Source: Paraconiothyrium sp. Pb-2020 (lineage: Eukaryota > Ascomycota > Dothideomycetes > Pleosporales > Didymosphaeriaceae). Taken from it: 64,000 nucleotides of DNA. The notes below the pieces were generated by a model, which was given only the letters and a program-made list of their open reading frames with translations, was not told where the DNA came from and searched no databases. The translations under genes and the position numbers were made by a program. The DNA is taken from NCBI GenBank assembly GCA_022419385.1, contig JAJUBI010000001.1, positions 5,952,001 through 6,016,000 on the forward strand, written 5' to 3'. Shown here in pieces: positions 10,634 to 23,950 of the stretch (positions are counted from its first letter, which is position 1; each line of letters begins with the position of its first letter).

Positions 10634-13600
10634 TTATGCACTCGCTTCCGCCGTCTGCTGCCGCGAAGTCACACTCCCCCCTCTCCACGCCGCCCTCGGA
10701 TCCTCCTTCTGCACCGCCTTACTCTCCTCTCCCTCCCTCCCCCACGCACCTCCACCAGGTGTATAAATTATGATGCGCTCCCCAGGCTTCATGCTCGCCG
10801 TGTTCTTCGCCCCAAGATTGATATACCTGTACTCGACACCCTCCTCTGAGATGTCCTTTTGCTTCTCCTTCAGCTCCTCCACCGCGCCACTCGTCGTCGC
10901 AGCATTCTCCTTCTCTTTCTGCTGCGTATCCGAGTTCTTATCGATGGTCTTTTTGTCGACTTTCCGCGCCCAGATGTTCAGCCCACACGCGGCTTCACCG
11001 CCGCCAGCCATGCCGTACGGATGGTACACGCGGCGTTCCGACAGAATGCTAACCTGCACCGGGATGCGGAACTCGATGTCGCGGACGACGCCCTCGCCGC
11101 CATTGTGCATGCCCACGCCACGACTACCCGTGCGCAGCCCGAACTCGCGAAGCAGCACGGGGTACCTGCGCTCGAAGACTTCGCTGTCGGTGATACGCGT
11201 ATTGGTCATGTGCGTGTGCACGCCGCTGGTGCCCTCCCACGTTGGGCCTGCGCCTGAGCCGCCGGCGATGGTCTCGTAGTACCCGAAGCCTTTCTGCGCT
11301 TTGCCGTCGGCGGACTGGCCGCCGAAGCCGAAGGTTAGGTTGTTGGTGTCACCCTGGGATGCGGCGCAGGCGCGGAAGGCTTTGAGGACGACGTCGGTGA
11401 CACGCTGGGAGGTGAGGACGTTACCGCCGACTACAGCAGCGTTGTCGGATGGCGAAAGGAATGACTTCTTGGGTATGAGGACGTGAATGGGCTTCAGGCA
11501 GCCTTGGTTGAGCGGGATGTCTTCGCTGATGAGGCAGCGGAGGCAGTATATTATCGCGGAGTAGGTCACTGCCTCGGGCGCGTTGATATTGCCATACACC
11601 TCTGGGCCGGTACCCGTAAAATCGAAGATTGCTTCGCCCTTGTCGGGATCGATGGTCACTTTCAGACGGATGGGTGAGCCGTCATCCATGAACTCTTCCG
11701 CTGAAAGGTCCTGGCCTTCGAAGCGCTTGTAAACGTCTTTGAGGAGGCTGCGCACGCTGGATTCGGCGTTGGCTTGGATATTGGTCATGTAGAACTTGAC
11801 GACTTCCTCGCCGTAATCGGACATCAGTGTGCTTATGAGATTGATGCCTTTCTGGTTGGAGGCGACTTGCGCCTTGAGGTCGTTGATGTTATCGCTGAGG
11901 CAACGGGTGCCTGAGCAGCCAGGATACTGAGAGGGTTCGTCGTATAACAGTTCGGTGATCCTCTTTTCGTTGAAGTGCCCTTCTGATACGAGCTTCTCGG
12001 ACTTGATCTGCGCACCTTCTTGGAAAAGCTCTCGGCTGGCAGGAGGCATACTACCAGGTAGAATACCGCCTATGTCGGCATGATGGGCGCGAGAGGCGAC
12101 GTAGAAGATTATCTCGTCTCCGCTGAAGGCGGGCGTAATGACTGTTATGTCGGGCAAGTGGGTACCGCCAAACATGGGGTGGTTTGAGACGAGAACATCG
12201 CCTTTCTTGAGCTTGCCTTTCCATATGGCAGATTGTTTGCGAACACAAGTCGACATACTACCCAAGTGTACCGGAAGATGAGGTGCTAGACAGCGTCAGT
12301 CGAGGTCACACGTAGAGTGGCAAATATGAATGTAGCTCACCGTTTGCAACTAGCCCGCCATCAGCGTCAAAAAGCGCACATGAGTAGTCGAGGCGCTCTT
12401 TGACGTTAGTGGAGACGCTCGTCTTCTGCAGAGCACGACCCATCTGTTCGGCAATAGCCATAAAGCGATGAGCGAAGATACTCAGGAGGATGGGGTCAAC
12501 TTCCTTCGTATCAATCTGCTTATCCTGGTTGTCACTCTCTCCAATATTGATGACAACGTGCGTATCGATAAGCAGTGCTGAAGCATCAGGAGTTACTACT
12601 ATCGTTTGCGTGCCATCCGCAATGATAGCGGGCCCCTTGATACGATCACCCGTATCCAGATCCTCGAGCTTGTAAATCGCGGTGTCCTGCCGGCCACCTT
12701 CAAAGAAAACCTTGCGTGTAGCGTACACTTTGTCATCCTTCTGAAGATCCTTGGGTTTTATCTCCTTGAGCTGCTGATCGACCGTCTTCTCGAGCCCCTC
12801 GAACGTTTTGCCGATACCTCGCGCTCGAACGTCGTCCACAATGATGTCGCGATCTGGAAGTGTGAACCCAAATTCTTGTTCGTGCTGCTTGATGAACGCC
12901 TTGTCAAATGCCCAGTCGTCGCCTCCGAACTCTTTCTCTGCCTCCTCCTTTGTAGGCTTAATTATCATGAGCGCAGACTCCGTGCCGCGGTACCGCAGGT
13001 TGAGATACTCTTCGAATTTGATCTGCTCTTCGTCGAAGCCTTGGTCCTTCAACCTGGCAATCGACTTTGATTTAAGATCCTTCATCTTGTTCTGGAGATA
13101 TTCGCGAGTCTGCTTGTCGTCCGACCACACCTTCGACTCTGGCTCTTGTCGCTCATCCACAACATCCGCAAGGGCCATGCCGTACGCCGAGAGGACGGAG
13201 GAGTACCGATGAACAAGGATTTGCGAGATACCTAGCGCCTCTGCGATTGCTACTGCGTGCTGGCCGCCAGCACCACCAAATGTTGCAAGTCTATGTTTGG
13301 AAGTATCGTGACCTCGTGCCTCCGTCAAGCTTCGAATGGGCCGTGTCATCGTCTCGTTTGCGATCTTTATGAATCCATTAGCGATATCGTCCAGCGACAT
13401 CTCCTTCTCCTTGTTGCCTCCCGCAACCTCCTTGTTGATTTGCTCGGCTAACTCCTCAAACAGCTTTTCGCTTGCCTCCGCATCCAGACCTTCATCTTCA
13501 TTCTTGCCGAAGATCTTAGGAAAGAAGTCAGGAAGTAGGCGCCCAAGAAACAGATTCGCATCGGTGATGGTCAATGGACCACCCTTGCGGTAACATGCTG

Positions 13601-14889
13601 GTCCGGGGTGTGCACTCGCTGACTCAGGGCCAACGACGAACAGACCATTCTTCCAGAACAAACGCGACCCACCTCCCGCGGCCACAGTGTTGATATCGAG
13701 TTGTGGTGATTGTATGGTCACACCGGCGGTCGTTGTCTCGAAGACGTGATCGTATCTTCCTGCGCCATATCTGCTGACGTCTGTAGAAGTTCCGCCCATG
13801 TCGAAACCGATTACTGGAATCTTAGTTTCTGGATCGTACGACGTAAGCGCATAGCCTACCACACCACCTGCCGGACCTGATAGAATCGCCTTCAAACCAG
13901 AAAAGATGTCGACGTCGACCAGGCCACCATCCGACTGCATGAATTCGCATCTCGCACCCTTGGATCCCTTCTCTTGTTTTACGCTCTTTGTACCGAGGCC
14001 ACCCTCAAACCCTTTGGAGAAGCCGTCGATATACTTCCGTATCGCTGGTGTCAAATAGGCATCAGCACATGCAGAAGTTGCTCTTGGTACTAACTTGATC
14101 ATAGGCATAAGCTCGTGACTCAAGCTAACGTGCTCGAAACCAATATCTTTCGCGATTCTGCCTACCAACGCCTCGTGTGTTGGGTACGTGTAGCCGTGCG
14201 TCAAGCATACAGCGATACTCCGTAGGCCGCTATCATAGACCTCCTGCAGCTGGTTGCGTATCCTATCCTCGGCTGGCCTCTGCAATATGCGGACCGTCTC
14301 CCCAGACGTGCCCTTGACGAGCTCCGCGTCTTCGCCTGCAGCTTCTATTGCCTTCGCGTCCGTCTGTGTACGTTCTGGGTCCTCAGCATAGTCTTCTAGC
14401 GTGACTCTCTCGTCTATCTCCACCACCCTCTTATATAGCACCTCTGGCTTCCTTATATCTAACGCAAAGATATTCGGGCGCGATTGATTGCCAATCTCCA
14501 AGCAATCTTTGAAACCTTTTGTCACCACCATCGCTATATCCTCACCCTTGCGTTCCAACAGGGCATTCGTTGCCACGGTGGTGCCCATGCGTATGCTCTC
14601 GATCTTGGAAGTGTCAAGTGGCTCTCCACGAGGAATCTCCTTTCCCGTGAACTTGGATAGCAGGCGGCGGATACCTTCGAGGGGCGCATCGTCGTAATTC
14701 GATGGGTCAACGGAGAGTAGCTTGATGAGGACGTCGTCTTCCATCTTGCCTGTGCCTGGATTGCCTACGCAATCTGTGAATGTACCTCCGCGCTGTCATT
14801 GTGAGTTTCAAACATCTGATGCGCGCTACTGAGAACCGTACGTCTATGGCGATGCGGATGCCCCGCTCGCCGATACCTGCTGAACCCAT
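10634..14889 (-). CDS. OXP1: 5-oxoprolinase (ATP-hydrolysing)
   Basis: Three exons: 14889-14842, 14792-12341 and 12285-10634, encoding 1383 residues, close to fungal oxoprolinases. The enzyme cleaves 5-oxo-L-proline to glutamate with ATP in the glutathione-linked gamma-glutamyl cycle, in the cytosol. Exon 1 gives MGSAGIGERGIRIAID and joins to RGGTFTDCVG, the usual phosphate-binding start of the HyuA half. GTTVATNALLERKG, VIGFDMGGTSTDVSRY and ASAHPGPACYRKGG follow. The HyuB half begins near DADGGLVANAPHLPVHLGSM, exactly across intron 2, and contains FDFTGTGPEVYGNINAPEAV and the C-terminal GGGAWG. Introns are 49 and 55 nt. The initiation site is supported by the conserved GIRIAID. Confidence 0.96.
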
Positions 14890-15373
14890 TTTGAATGTCG
14901 CAAGCGGAGGAGTCTCCAGAAGAATAGGAGATATGAAGCCTCAAGGTTGATCGTATAGGCGCGTGGCAGGAAGGTTGTGAGTATTCGTGATGATTACAAA
15001 GTGACGCGAGGCTAAATTCGCAGACATCGCACCCGATACGAACAGCTGTAGGGCGCCGGTCGAGTTGAATAGTGGGGGTGCTCAATTCGCGGATGGATGC
15101 CCCGCCAAAAGCTCCCCAATTCGGAGCTTCGTCATCGCCGCGGTCCGTCCCGAACAGGATTAGTAACTCCCGCACCCCCAAAACGGTGCTTCCCTGGACC
15201 TAGAAGTGTTGCCTCATACTTCTCAAGGTTTGCAGGTACGCACGTAGTACACTTGCAATGCCAATATGGGTGGTGCCTTGTCGTATCCTGACACGAACGG
15301 ATTCGTGCACCTACACAGACTACTTCGTCACAGATTTATGAGGAAACGTCAATTCCACTGCTCGCTACAAGAC
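14890..15373. other. Intergenic, OXP1 upstream region
   Basis: About 480 bases between the OXP1 start and the 3' end of the HET gene. Short frames only. It presumably contains the OXP1 promoter, but I see no clear TATA box. Confidence 0.5.
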
Positions 15374-17625
15374 TTACACCAACACAATGTCTTTGCTTTC
15401 CGCGGACACGGACATACCGACGAAGCTCGCTGGACCGACCAAGTTGTAAGCGTCACCACCGTTACCATTCTGACTGAGTTCAGGGGCAAGGCGACGTACT
15501 ACATAATAATCAGGACTTCCCTCAAATCTTGCCACGTAATCACCAACATTTACCCAGTTTGGGCAAAGCCCAGCGCTTCCACTTGATGTTACACATATTC
15601 GCGAATGTGTGGTAATGCCCTTCGCTCGTCTGTAGAACAGATATGGATCTCCCGAAGGTATGTCCACACATGAAAGTCCGTGGCTTGCATCTGGTTCTTC
15701 CAGTTGTTTAGCCCATATACATACGCGACGCATCAGGAAATCGAAGCCATCGCGAAGGACTTTCTTATCTTTAGGATCGCATAAGTGGGGAGGAGAAAAG
15801 ACGGTTGAAAACCTCTCTTTATCAATAAGCAATTCAAACATGGACTCGGTGACCCATTCGAAGGATTTCTCATCCGTCACCAGAGCGTCGAATAAGAGCA
15901 GAAAACCTTTGATGAAGCCACTTTGCCATGCGCCGCGCGTATCGCTGTTGGAAGGTACATCCTCATCGTAATTCGAATCCGGCGTGAAACCCATAGTTGA
16001 CACAGCCTCAATTTGATCAAGTATAGCGCCCTGGATCACCAGTTGATCATCACCGACGAACTTTGTAGTCTTATTCTGCGTCAGGCGCCCACTTCTCGCA
16101 ATACGTTCTTGTGGTCTCGAGCCTTTCTTTGACCAATCCTACGTGTGTGAGTGCGGTGTCTCCATATGTAATGAACAGATGGCTAACAAACCGGTACCCA
16201 GGAGGGCAGTCCACCAGCGCACGAACTTAACCCCGCTTGGGTGAGAACCTCGAATATTTGACCCTTCTCGATGAATCGCTTCGCAAACCTGGTAAAGGTC
16301 CGGTTGGGTGTTTCGTCCGGAGCGTAGCTGACATGATTGATAAAGTCATAGCCGTCATAAGCCAAACCCAAGAGACCGAACACCTTGTCTCTTGGATCTG
16401 TAGCATTCAAAAATCTCGCTCCACGCAAATTTTCTACTAGTGTCCCTACAACAGCTCTCCCTTGAGACATCATGAGAAATCCATGCCATCCAATGAGAGC
16501 TTCACGATGCAGGTCTGCTGGGTCATCAAGACAAGAATGACCAAGATATCCTGCTCCATCAACACCACTGAAAACGCGGACTACGTGTTGCGCTGCGGCG
16601 ATGGTCATAAACGACAGGAATTCTGTTCCAGTGCACAGATTAAGGTCGTTGCCAAGGCAGAATTCCTGCAGAACCCACGTTCGAGTGAAGTACGGCGATG
16701 CAAAGAATCGACGCCAGGAACACCATAATGGGCTTTCATAGTGCGGAATCTCTTTCCGGTCTTCCAAGAACGTAGACCCAGTTGTGTGGTCTATCGTTTC
16801 AGTCAACATCCCGGGCGTCTTGATTTGCCCCGCCGCTCCCGAGTCAATGCATTCGCTGTGAATGTCCAAGGCGGATTTGAAGTTTTGCCTGTCTCTATCC
16901 TTGCGAAAACGGCGCGAAGGCTCCCAAATTTCTGCTTCTGTGGATGCCGGTCCTGTTGCATTATCCTTTTGCTCGAAGAGTTGCTTTCCAGCATCCAATA
17001 ACAGTGTGCAAAGTTCCACAACTCGGTCTGCATCAACCTTCGCAAGTGGGATGTAACAAAGCACTGATTGTGCCTGCTGGTACACGCGTCTCATCAATCC
17101 GATCTGAACCGCCTTTTCTTGGTGGTCACGCTGATTGATGCAAAGTGCGTCAATCCATAAGGGGGGCCCAGCATCTCTAGAACGAAAGTCCTTCAGCATC
17201 CGGAACAAGTTCCTTGTCACTGGTACGCGATTGAATCCATTTACCACAACATACTCAGGGTCACGGGGATCGCCCCACACGTAACTGAGCGCCATGTACC
17301 GTTGAAATGGTTTTATAGCCAAAGAGCCACTCGGTGTCTTGTAGAGATCAAGTCGTGAGACAAAATTGCGAAAACCTCCCCCAAGTACACGAGCCCGGGT
17401 TTTTAAGTCAGCACGGATCGGCTCTTCTGTTGATGGATGTATGTCATCGTCGTCCTCGAGGTCTGTAGATATCAGCCAGACGTATATATCATCGTCCGGC
17501 ATGCCCGGTTCGAGTAAGAGGATCCGGATTGATGTTTCGGTGGGCAGAGGCTGATAGTCTGCGAACGTTAACCGCACTTCCTGCGAAGACATGCTCGAAG
17601 TCTTCAATATACTAATTGGTAGCAA
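15374..17625 (-). CDS. HET-domain (heterokaryon incompatibility) protein
   Basis: Two exons, 17625-16192 and 16138-15374, encode about 732 residues. The HET domain is clear: YMALSYVWGDP (about 110-120), LWIDALCINQRD (about 156-167), then VQIGLMRRVYQQAQSVLCYI. Downstream are SPYFTRTWVLQEFCLG, ATDPRDKVFGLLGLA and GLPSWVP, with DWS completed across the 53-nt intron. These are the standard landmarks of the family. HET proteins act in fungal non-self recognition and can trigger cell death, but the trigger here is unknown. The gene is divergent from another HET gene starting only 240 bp away. An insertion-like low-complexity stretch lies around residues 200-270. Confidence 0.92.
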
Positions 17626-17865
17626 TTACTAGTATCGATGGGCCCTAGGTCGCCGGTACGCTTGAAGCGGTTATATGGGACTTGATCGGCTTAGGCTGCC
17701 CCGCCAAGATGGGGGCTGGAACCCCACATGTATGCCCTTGTCCCAGGCTGTGAGACGCAACCTATCTGTAAGCGACATCTGTACGCCAGTACACCGACCA
17801 CCACCGGTAGTTTATATCCGAGGAGTATTTATTTGTACTCAACGACTGGAAGCTACCAAACCACC

Positions 17866-18945
17866 ATGGCCGTCGAACAATGGATGTCTACGAATTGCCA
17901 ACCCTTGGAATCACCATCCGCGATTCGCCTCGTTGTATTAGGGTCTGGTTCTGGTACCCAACCAGTCGAGTGCGTTCTTCTACACACTGATCCCAACACC
18001 TGGGATGCACAACCCTATGAGGCCCTGTCCTACGAGTGGGGGTCACCTAGCGAAGAAGATCCATGGATTTTAGTGAATGGTTGTGTGGTTCAGGTGCGAA
18101 AGAACTTATGGGATGCTCTTATGCACATACGACTCGAAGAAGAGGAGCGATATGTCTGGATCGACGCCCTGAGCATCAATCAAGCGGACACACAAGAAAG
18201 AAACCACCAGGTGAAGATAATGAATGCGATCTACAGAAAAGCAGACAGAGTGCTTGTTTGGCTTGGTTTAGCCAAGGACGGGAGCAATGCTGTCATGACA
18301 ATTTTCAATGACCTGGGAGAGGTCAAGCGAAGAGCTAAAGATTTGATCCCTGCCCAAATCGAAGGAATACTGGCTTTGGGCGAGCGGTCATATTGGGGTC
18401 GAGCTTGGGTACAGCAGGAGATTTACCTTGCGAAGACATACACGATACACTGCGGCAGCAAATCCATTGTAGATATCAAGCTCGATTCCTCCCTGGCCCT
18501 CCTGTCCGGCGCTGCCGTAAGGGACGAGCAATACCGACACCTTGGAAGGATTATCGAAGATTCACGCATGTTTCAGATCATCTTGATGCACCGACTGAAA
18601 AGCATCAACTCTCTTGGCGCATTGCTCCTCAAGTCAATCAGTCTGAAGCTAGAATGCTCAGAGCCTCGAGACTTCATCTATTCAATGCGTGGTATGGACA
18701 GGGATCTGAAAGAGAGCGACCTTGTACCGGACTATGAGAAGCCTTTAGTCGAGGTATATTTCGACACCCTTGACGTATGTGAGTTCGGGTCAAATGATGC
18801 GGAGAGGATAGCTGCAAGACTTGGCATATCCCTTGATGCGGAACTGTGGCAGCGCGTTCTGATCTCCGCTCAGCGGCGCAGAGGTCTTCCCAAGATACGC
18901 TCCGAACAGCCGGCAAATCAAAAGGTCCGGAGAGCACTACAATAA
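17866..18945 (+). CDS. HET-domain protein, short form
   Basis: A single exon encoding 359 residues from the ATG at 17866, which has an ideal CCACCATGG context. The same frame is open from 17728, but that extension looks like leader. HET motifs: YEALSYEWGS (51-60), YVWIDALSINQADTQE (96-111), and IMNAIYRKADRVLVWLGLA. GRAWVQQEIYLAK, ECSEPRDFIYSMRGM and LVPDYEKPLVEVY follow. The protein stops soon after the region where larger family members continue, so the C-terminal half common in HET proteins is missing. Either it is a natural short form, or a 3' exon was not recognised. A TATA-like TTTATAT lies near 17810. Confidence 0.88.
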   Translation: MAVEQWMSTNCQPLESPSAIRLVVLGSGSGTQPVECVLLHTDPNTWDAQPYEALSYEWGSPSEEDPWILVNGCVVQVRKNLWDALMHIRLEEEERYVWIDALSINQADTQERNHQVKIMNAIYRKADRVLVWLGLAKDGSNAVMTIFNDLGEVKRRAKDLIPAQIEGILALGERSYWGRAWVQQEIYLAKTYTIHCGSKSIVDIKLDSSLALLSGAAVRDEQYRHLGRIIEDSRMFQIILMHRLKSINSLGALLLKSISLKLECSEPRDFIYSMRGMDRDLKESDLVPDYEKPLVEVYFDTLDVCEFGSNDAERIAARLGISLDAELWQRVLISAQRRRGLPKIRSEQPANQKVRRALQ

Positions 18946-21900
18946 GTGTCACCTTGGTACAATCATCTACGAAGCAGCTAGCATTGATCGTGTCTATTTA
19001 CGGATGGTGGACATCGTTACTTCCATCAACGCGTTAGCCGTGGAGCAGTCAAGAACGGATCCAGCACAAACAAAGTAGCTAATGTACGTACTCTCGAACA
19101 TTGAATGAAGCCGAATGTGGAAGACCGCTCCATCGATAGACTTCGCGGATGTTATGGCGATCAACGACCAAACACCTCAAAAAACTGGCGACGGTTACGT
19201 GCTGAGGACCTGCCCATGAAGTGGATACATTGACAACATCTTTCACGTGTTCTGGGACTGGAATCTGCACGCCCGTTCAGGGCAACGGCTCACACTGCGG
19301 CAAGGAATTTTCTTCCCCGCGCTGGCGATCAAACTGTCCGTCCACGACCTTCTCCTGTCTAGCGCTCCTTTCAAAGACTCCGACGTACATTCACGCAGGG
19401 AAGATTGCACGAGGAACATCATTGATGATTACAGCGTGCAAGAGCACGCCATCGCTTGGAAATGAAATTCCACCCCGTAACAATTTTTATTGGCCTGAAA
19501 ACGATTTCTATGCGTACACGCCCACACATTCTCCTGCTCTTCTATCCTACAACCTGCCTCAATCTAATTGAAACAAAACTTTTCTCATGTAACCGGCCCT
19601 TAACCGCCACTTGAGACTTGACACATCCTTCCCGGGTGCGGGTGGTCAGATTTCACTTTCCACTGTTCTGACTGCTGTATGGCGTCCAGTGTCCCTGGTG
19701 CGGCTTTTCGCCTAGGAAGGTTTGCATAGCGTAACTTTGATTCGAATTGGTCGAGGCCTACTTCTGATCAACGTATGCTCAACCAGTGGCTCGAGCGAAA
19801 CTCACAGTTGCTTGCCCACCGGAAGACGGGTTCACCGCCGTTGGCATCGACGGAGTCTGTTTTTGAGTGGTTTGCGGCATGGTGGAAGGCGGGCGATAGA
19901 TGATACTATTCGTTTCTAGGAACGTCTGGTGATGGAGCGTTTGGCGATAGAGCGTGATTGTCCGAGTGCCATTGAAAGCTTCAACATGGTGTTTCTTATA
20001 CCAACAGCCGGCCTTCTGGCTTCGAACTCAACACAGACTGCCGCCCCATGTCATCGTCTCCTGAAGAACGCCTCGACAAGGTGATTACAACTCGAAAGCC
20101 AAACTCCAGCGATCATCATTTGCTAATTGTACCCGAGACAGGAACATGGAGTGCCGAATTGCCCAGAATGGGACTCTTCCGACCCCCAGACCACTCCCGC
20201 ACAGACTGAAGGACCTCTATCTGGTGGCTTCGTGCTGCGACGGCACCGGTGAAAATCGCTCCAAAAACACAACGTACCTCCTAAGTTTGGTCTCCGGCCC
20301 TGATCAGGGCTTTGGCGGCCTCTCTGCTCTGCACCAGCTGAAAGATATACGGGGCGCAGGGTGCCCTGAAGCGTTCGTCACCTTTTGCAAGAAATCGGGG
20401 GGTCTGCATCATCCGTAAGGCTGGGCGGCTGCGACAGCCTATGGAGAGCACGTTTTAGGGCCCACGACGGCGAGATTACGGGAAGGATGCCGTCGTGTGT
20501 GCTCCCCCAGGTTTGGGGGTCTTAGGAAACGGTCGTCTAGGTAGCCTCGACTATCATCACGGACGCCGTCGTTTCAAATCTTTTCGCCCGAATGTGCGAT
20601 AACATGCTGGGAGTGCATATGCTGTGTAACATGAGAAGAACGAAAGGCAACTGGATCTAGGCGCTTGATCACACAAGACGTGGTTGTTTGATTCGACGAC
20701 CATGCAACACCTGTTGCTATCGGCTGGGATAAGCTTACCTTTCGCCACGGTTCCATGTGCTCAGCTGGGTCAGTGCAGCTGGAGTAATGTAGAAATCCCG
20801 CTCATAGAACATGCGGCCCACGTGGGCCTCGATGCCTGACCCTGGTCAACGAGCCAACGGGCTCCCGCATCGTTCGCACGGTACCTGGCAGGTGTTGAAC
20901 CCATCACGCTCGGATCGCACGAAGTATTACTATAGCCCGATTATCAACGAACTATGGACGTCTTTGATGCGTTGCGCTATGTCCTCGGCTAGGAAGATTA
21001 ACGTGGTCGCCAATGACTGCAATATACTCGCCCGCGTGCTCATATGCACGCGGCAAGTCATAGCAAGTGCCGGAAGTTTCATGCTCGATCCCGCAGTGCG
21101 CAGTACCGCATCTCGGAACATTGGCAAATGCATATCTAGGTATCGATTTCACAGCCCCACCAGATCGTAACACCATCTCACCCCACCTGCATCAAGGCTG
21201 AGCCCCGACCTTGCGACACCAATGAGCGACGGCAAGGTGCTCTGGCGCTTCCACACCGACCTAAGCCCCAAAAGGCTGTTAACATGAAACAAATGCCCCG
21301 ATGGTTTACATTACCGATGCTGCGTGCGACTTCTGGCAAAGGCGGAGGCCGCATACCTACGCAAGCATCGCGACCAGGGTTGTCGTACACCACTCCCGTC
21401 AACGGCAATTATTGAGGCTCTGCTGACACGCATAAGGGATGAGTACCCCTGGATGCTAGGTTACCCTTGTCCCTTTTCCAGCTTGCCGCGTGCAGCTCTC
21501 TACCAGGCCGCGCACTGGAAAACCTTCAACGGCCGAGATGACAACCGTACCACATACCTAATTCGATGATTCCCGTATGGATCCGGCTACAGTTCTGAAC
21601 TCCGACGTAAGTATATGTCAGCTCCAATTGTATTCGCTGTCTCCTCCTTCTTGTTGGATCTAGCTGCCAAACGAATCTGGTGATTGGATCAACGTCTCAA
21701 CCAGGGCATCAGTAAAATTCCAGCTGTCCGGTTCTCTCAGAATTGACCCAAAGCTGTAAAGGATGCTCATGAGTTGGTGTAATTACCCCTCGAACGTCGG
21801 CTTTGGGACCCAGAGATTGGAGTCGCAGGCGAAAGCAACTACACGTACCTGCTAAGAACCGGTCAGCGTTTTATGGTCTGGACCATGCGACTACCTACAC

Positions 21901-22827
21901 TACCATGACATGACATACGCACGTACATACGCACATATGCACGTATGCATATCCTTGTCCGGAAAGATTTCCCCGGTCTATCGCCTTATCTCCAGCGTCA
22001 TCGGCGTCTAACAGAACAGTCACATGCGTCGCCCCATCTTTGCACGTGGCGGCCAAAAGCCGTCAGCTATCACCGCCTCCACGCTACATACATCGCGAAA
22101 CTCGCCCTGCCTCATACTCGAGAGGTCTTGGTACTTCTAGAACAATTCTCCTAAACACATTCTATTGGCCACCACCAGGTTGGGGTGCCCTGCTTTTGCC
22201 CGCGGTCTGCCTTGTGTGGGGGAAGAGTTGACTGCACGACGCCCTCGCACTCAAGCTCTGAACCAAGCCGAGGACGCAATCTAATGTGATTAGCATTCAT
22301 CCTCACATTGGTCAACGTCAGTATACCGTTGCAAGAACCCAAGACCTGTCAAATCACAAAGAATACGAGACCGGAAAACGGTTGAGGCATCATCTGGGTG
22401 TCGACGTCAAGGGTTTCAGCCGACCCTGGTTCCCTGTCTCCCAGTACCTCGCAATGAACCCTAGCTTACCTACTTACTTCGGTTACCGACATTTCTATAC
22501 CGTTGATCAGACAAATCCCTGTTGGAACAAAGGACATATCTGCCTAGCCGCCCCACCTTCCACTTCTTCTCGACGTGGACAGAGGTTTATGTCCGCTCAC
22601 CGATCGCATATATGCTGCGCCTTAAGCATGCGGGATACATCTAATGTGGTCAGCAATGCGATCAATAGGTACCGTAACATGAGAATACCGATTGGACCTG
22701 CACATGACAAACGAAAAACCACCGAAGTCCGCTACAAGCTGAATAATGCACGACCCATGCGAAGTGTCTGGGAACATTCTGAATGCATGACATACACAGT
22801 CTTTACATGCATCCCAGGAACTGCATC
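18946..22827. other. Gene-poor 3.9 kb region
   Basis: I could not identify a gene here. Frames reach 188 codons (22286-22852, plus) but none shows a domain, and the longest runs into the GH43 3' end. A short run of CACGTA/CATACGCA-type repeats lies at about 21910-21950. The decayed appearance after two HET genes would fit an accessory segment, but this is inference. Confidence 0.5.
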
Positions 22828-23950
22828 CTACTTCCGCAAAGAAGGAATGTAAAGCTCGTCCCCATTAACCTTGACATCAGCCGTATACACAACACGCTTA
22901 TTGATATCCATCGCATCCGTCAAGCCGTGGAAAATCACCTTCGTAGCGCTCTCATCACCACCCACATAACGCTGAAAGCTGGCACCCCCTGGCCCAATAA
23001 GCTTGCATCCAAACTGCGTCCCACTCTTCAACAGCGGCTCCTTAACCCTCGTGTACGGCCCCCGCACATTCTTCGACGTCGCGTACTGCACATCATAACT
23101 CCCATCCATCGTGATATGCGTACTATACGTCAAAAAGTACACATCGCCACGCTTGAACAGGTACGGCGCTTCCATGTTGTTTCCATCGCTGAAACCCTGG
23201 CCGTTCACCTCTAGCAGTTTGACGGCATTTCCGGTCCACTGAACGCCTTCCTTCTCCCCGGAACTAGCGACCTCGCGGATCTCGAGGAAGTTTGCGGGTA
23301 TCTCGGTCTTGTAGACGACGTATTGTTTGCCGTCTGTGTCTTTGAACCACGCGGGGTCGATGACGCCGTTGGCGGTGCGGTTGCACTGGTAGAAGTCGCT
23401 TACGGGGTGGTAGACGCCGGCGATGGTGTCGCTTATAGCGCCGCCGATGCAGTGTTGGTCGATCTTTTGTTTGTCTTGCGCGGCGAAGTACCTGAGATGG
23501 GATTAGCGACTATTAGAGGGATGGGCAGGTGGGTTACGCACATTACGTATTTTCCATCTGTTCTTCGCATCACGTCGGGCGCCCAGAGGCCGGACGACCC
23601 GCTTTCCATCTGACCGGCCCATGTCGCTTCTTTGATTGCTAGAGTTGGCGTCGAGGTGAGTCTCGTCCAGCCTTTCTTGAAGTCGGATGTTTTCGCGCCT
23701 TGGAAGTCCTTCCCGTTCCAGGTGCCGAATGAATACCAGGTTCCGTCCTCATTCGTAAGAGCTAAAGGCATGTCAATATTGTTCTGTCTCGCAAGATACA
23801 GACTCCGGCGCCCTTACATGGATCAGGAAACGAGGGACTCAGAAACGGCCCCGCTATGCCTTGACATTGTACATCGCGTGCTTCTGGTTGTAAAGCAAAT
23901 GGCGATGCCAGCGCCGAGGCCGTGAAGATGGAAGCAAGCCAAAGCAACAT
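22828..23950 (-). CDS. Secreted GH43 glycoside hydrolase (arabinanase/xylosidase type)
   Basis: Three exons: 23950-23818, 23761-23542 and 23491-22828, encoding 338 residues. The N-terminus (MLLWLASIFTASALASP) is a signal peptide. The retaining/inverting triad positions of family GH43 are visible: Asp43 in FPDPS (base), Asp163 in VIDPAWF (pKa modulator) and Glu225 in NMEAPYLF (acid). Their spacing is close to that of fungal and bacterial arabinanases. DGTWYSFGTW and GLWAPDV are further family landmarks. It probably acts outside the cell on arabinan or arabinoxylan side chains. Introns of 56 and 50 nt restore the frame exactly, the first one inside the catalytic DPS motif. Substrate specificity cannot be read from the sequence. 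Confidence 0.92.

Noticed and set aside
10770..11279. 169-codon plus-strand frame opposite OXP1 exon 3
   Set aside because: Shadow of the conserved oxoprolinase coding strand. Other long plus frames at 12606-13593 are the same effect.
22286..22852. 188-codon plus-strand frame
   Set aside because: No domain, low-quality composition, and its 3' end overlaps the well-supported GH43 gene.
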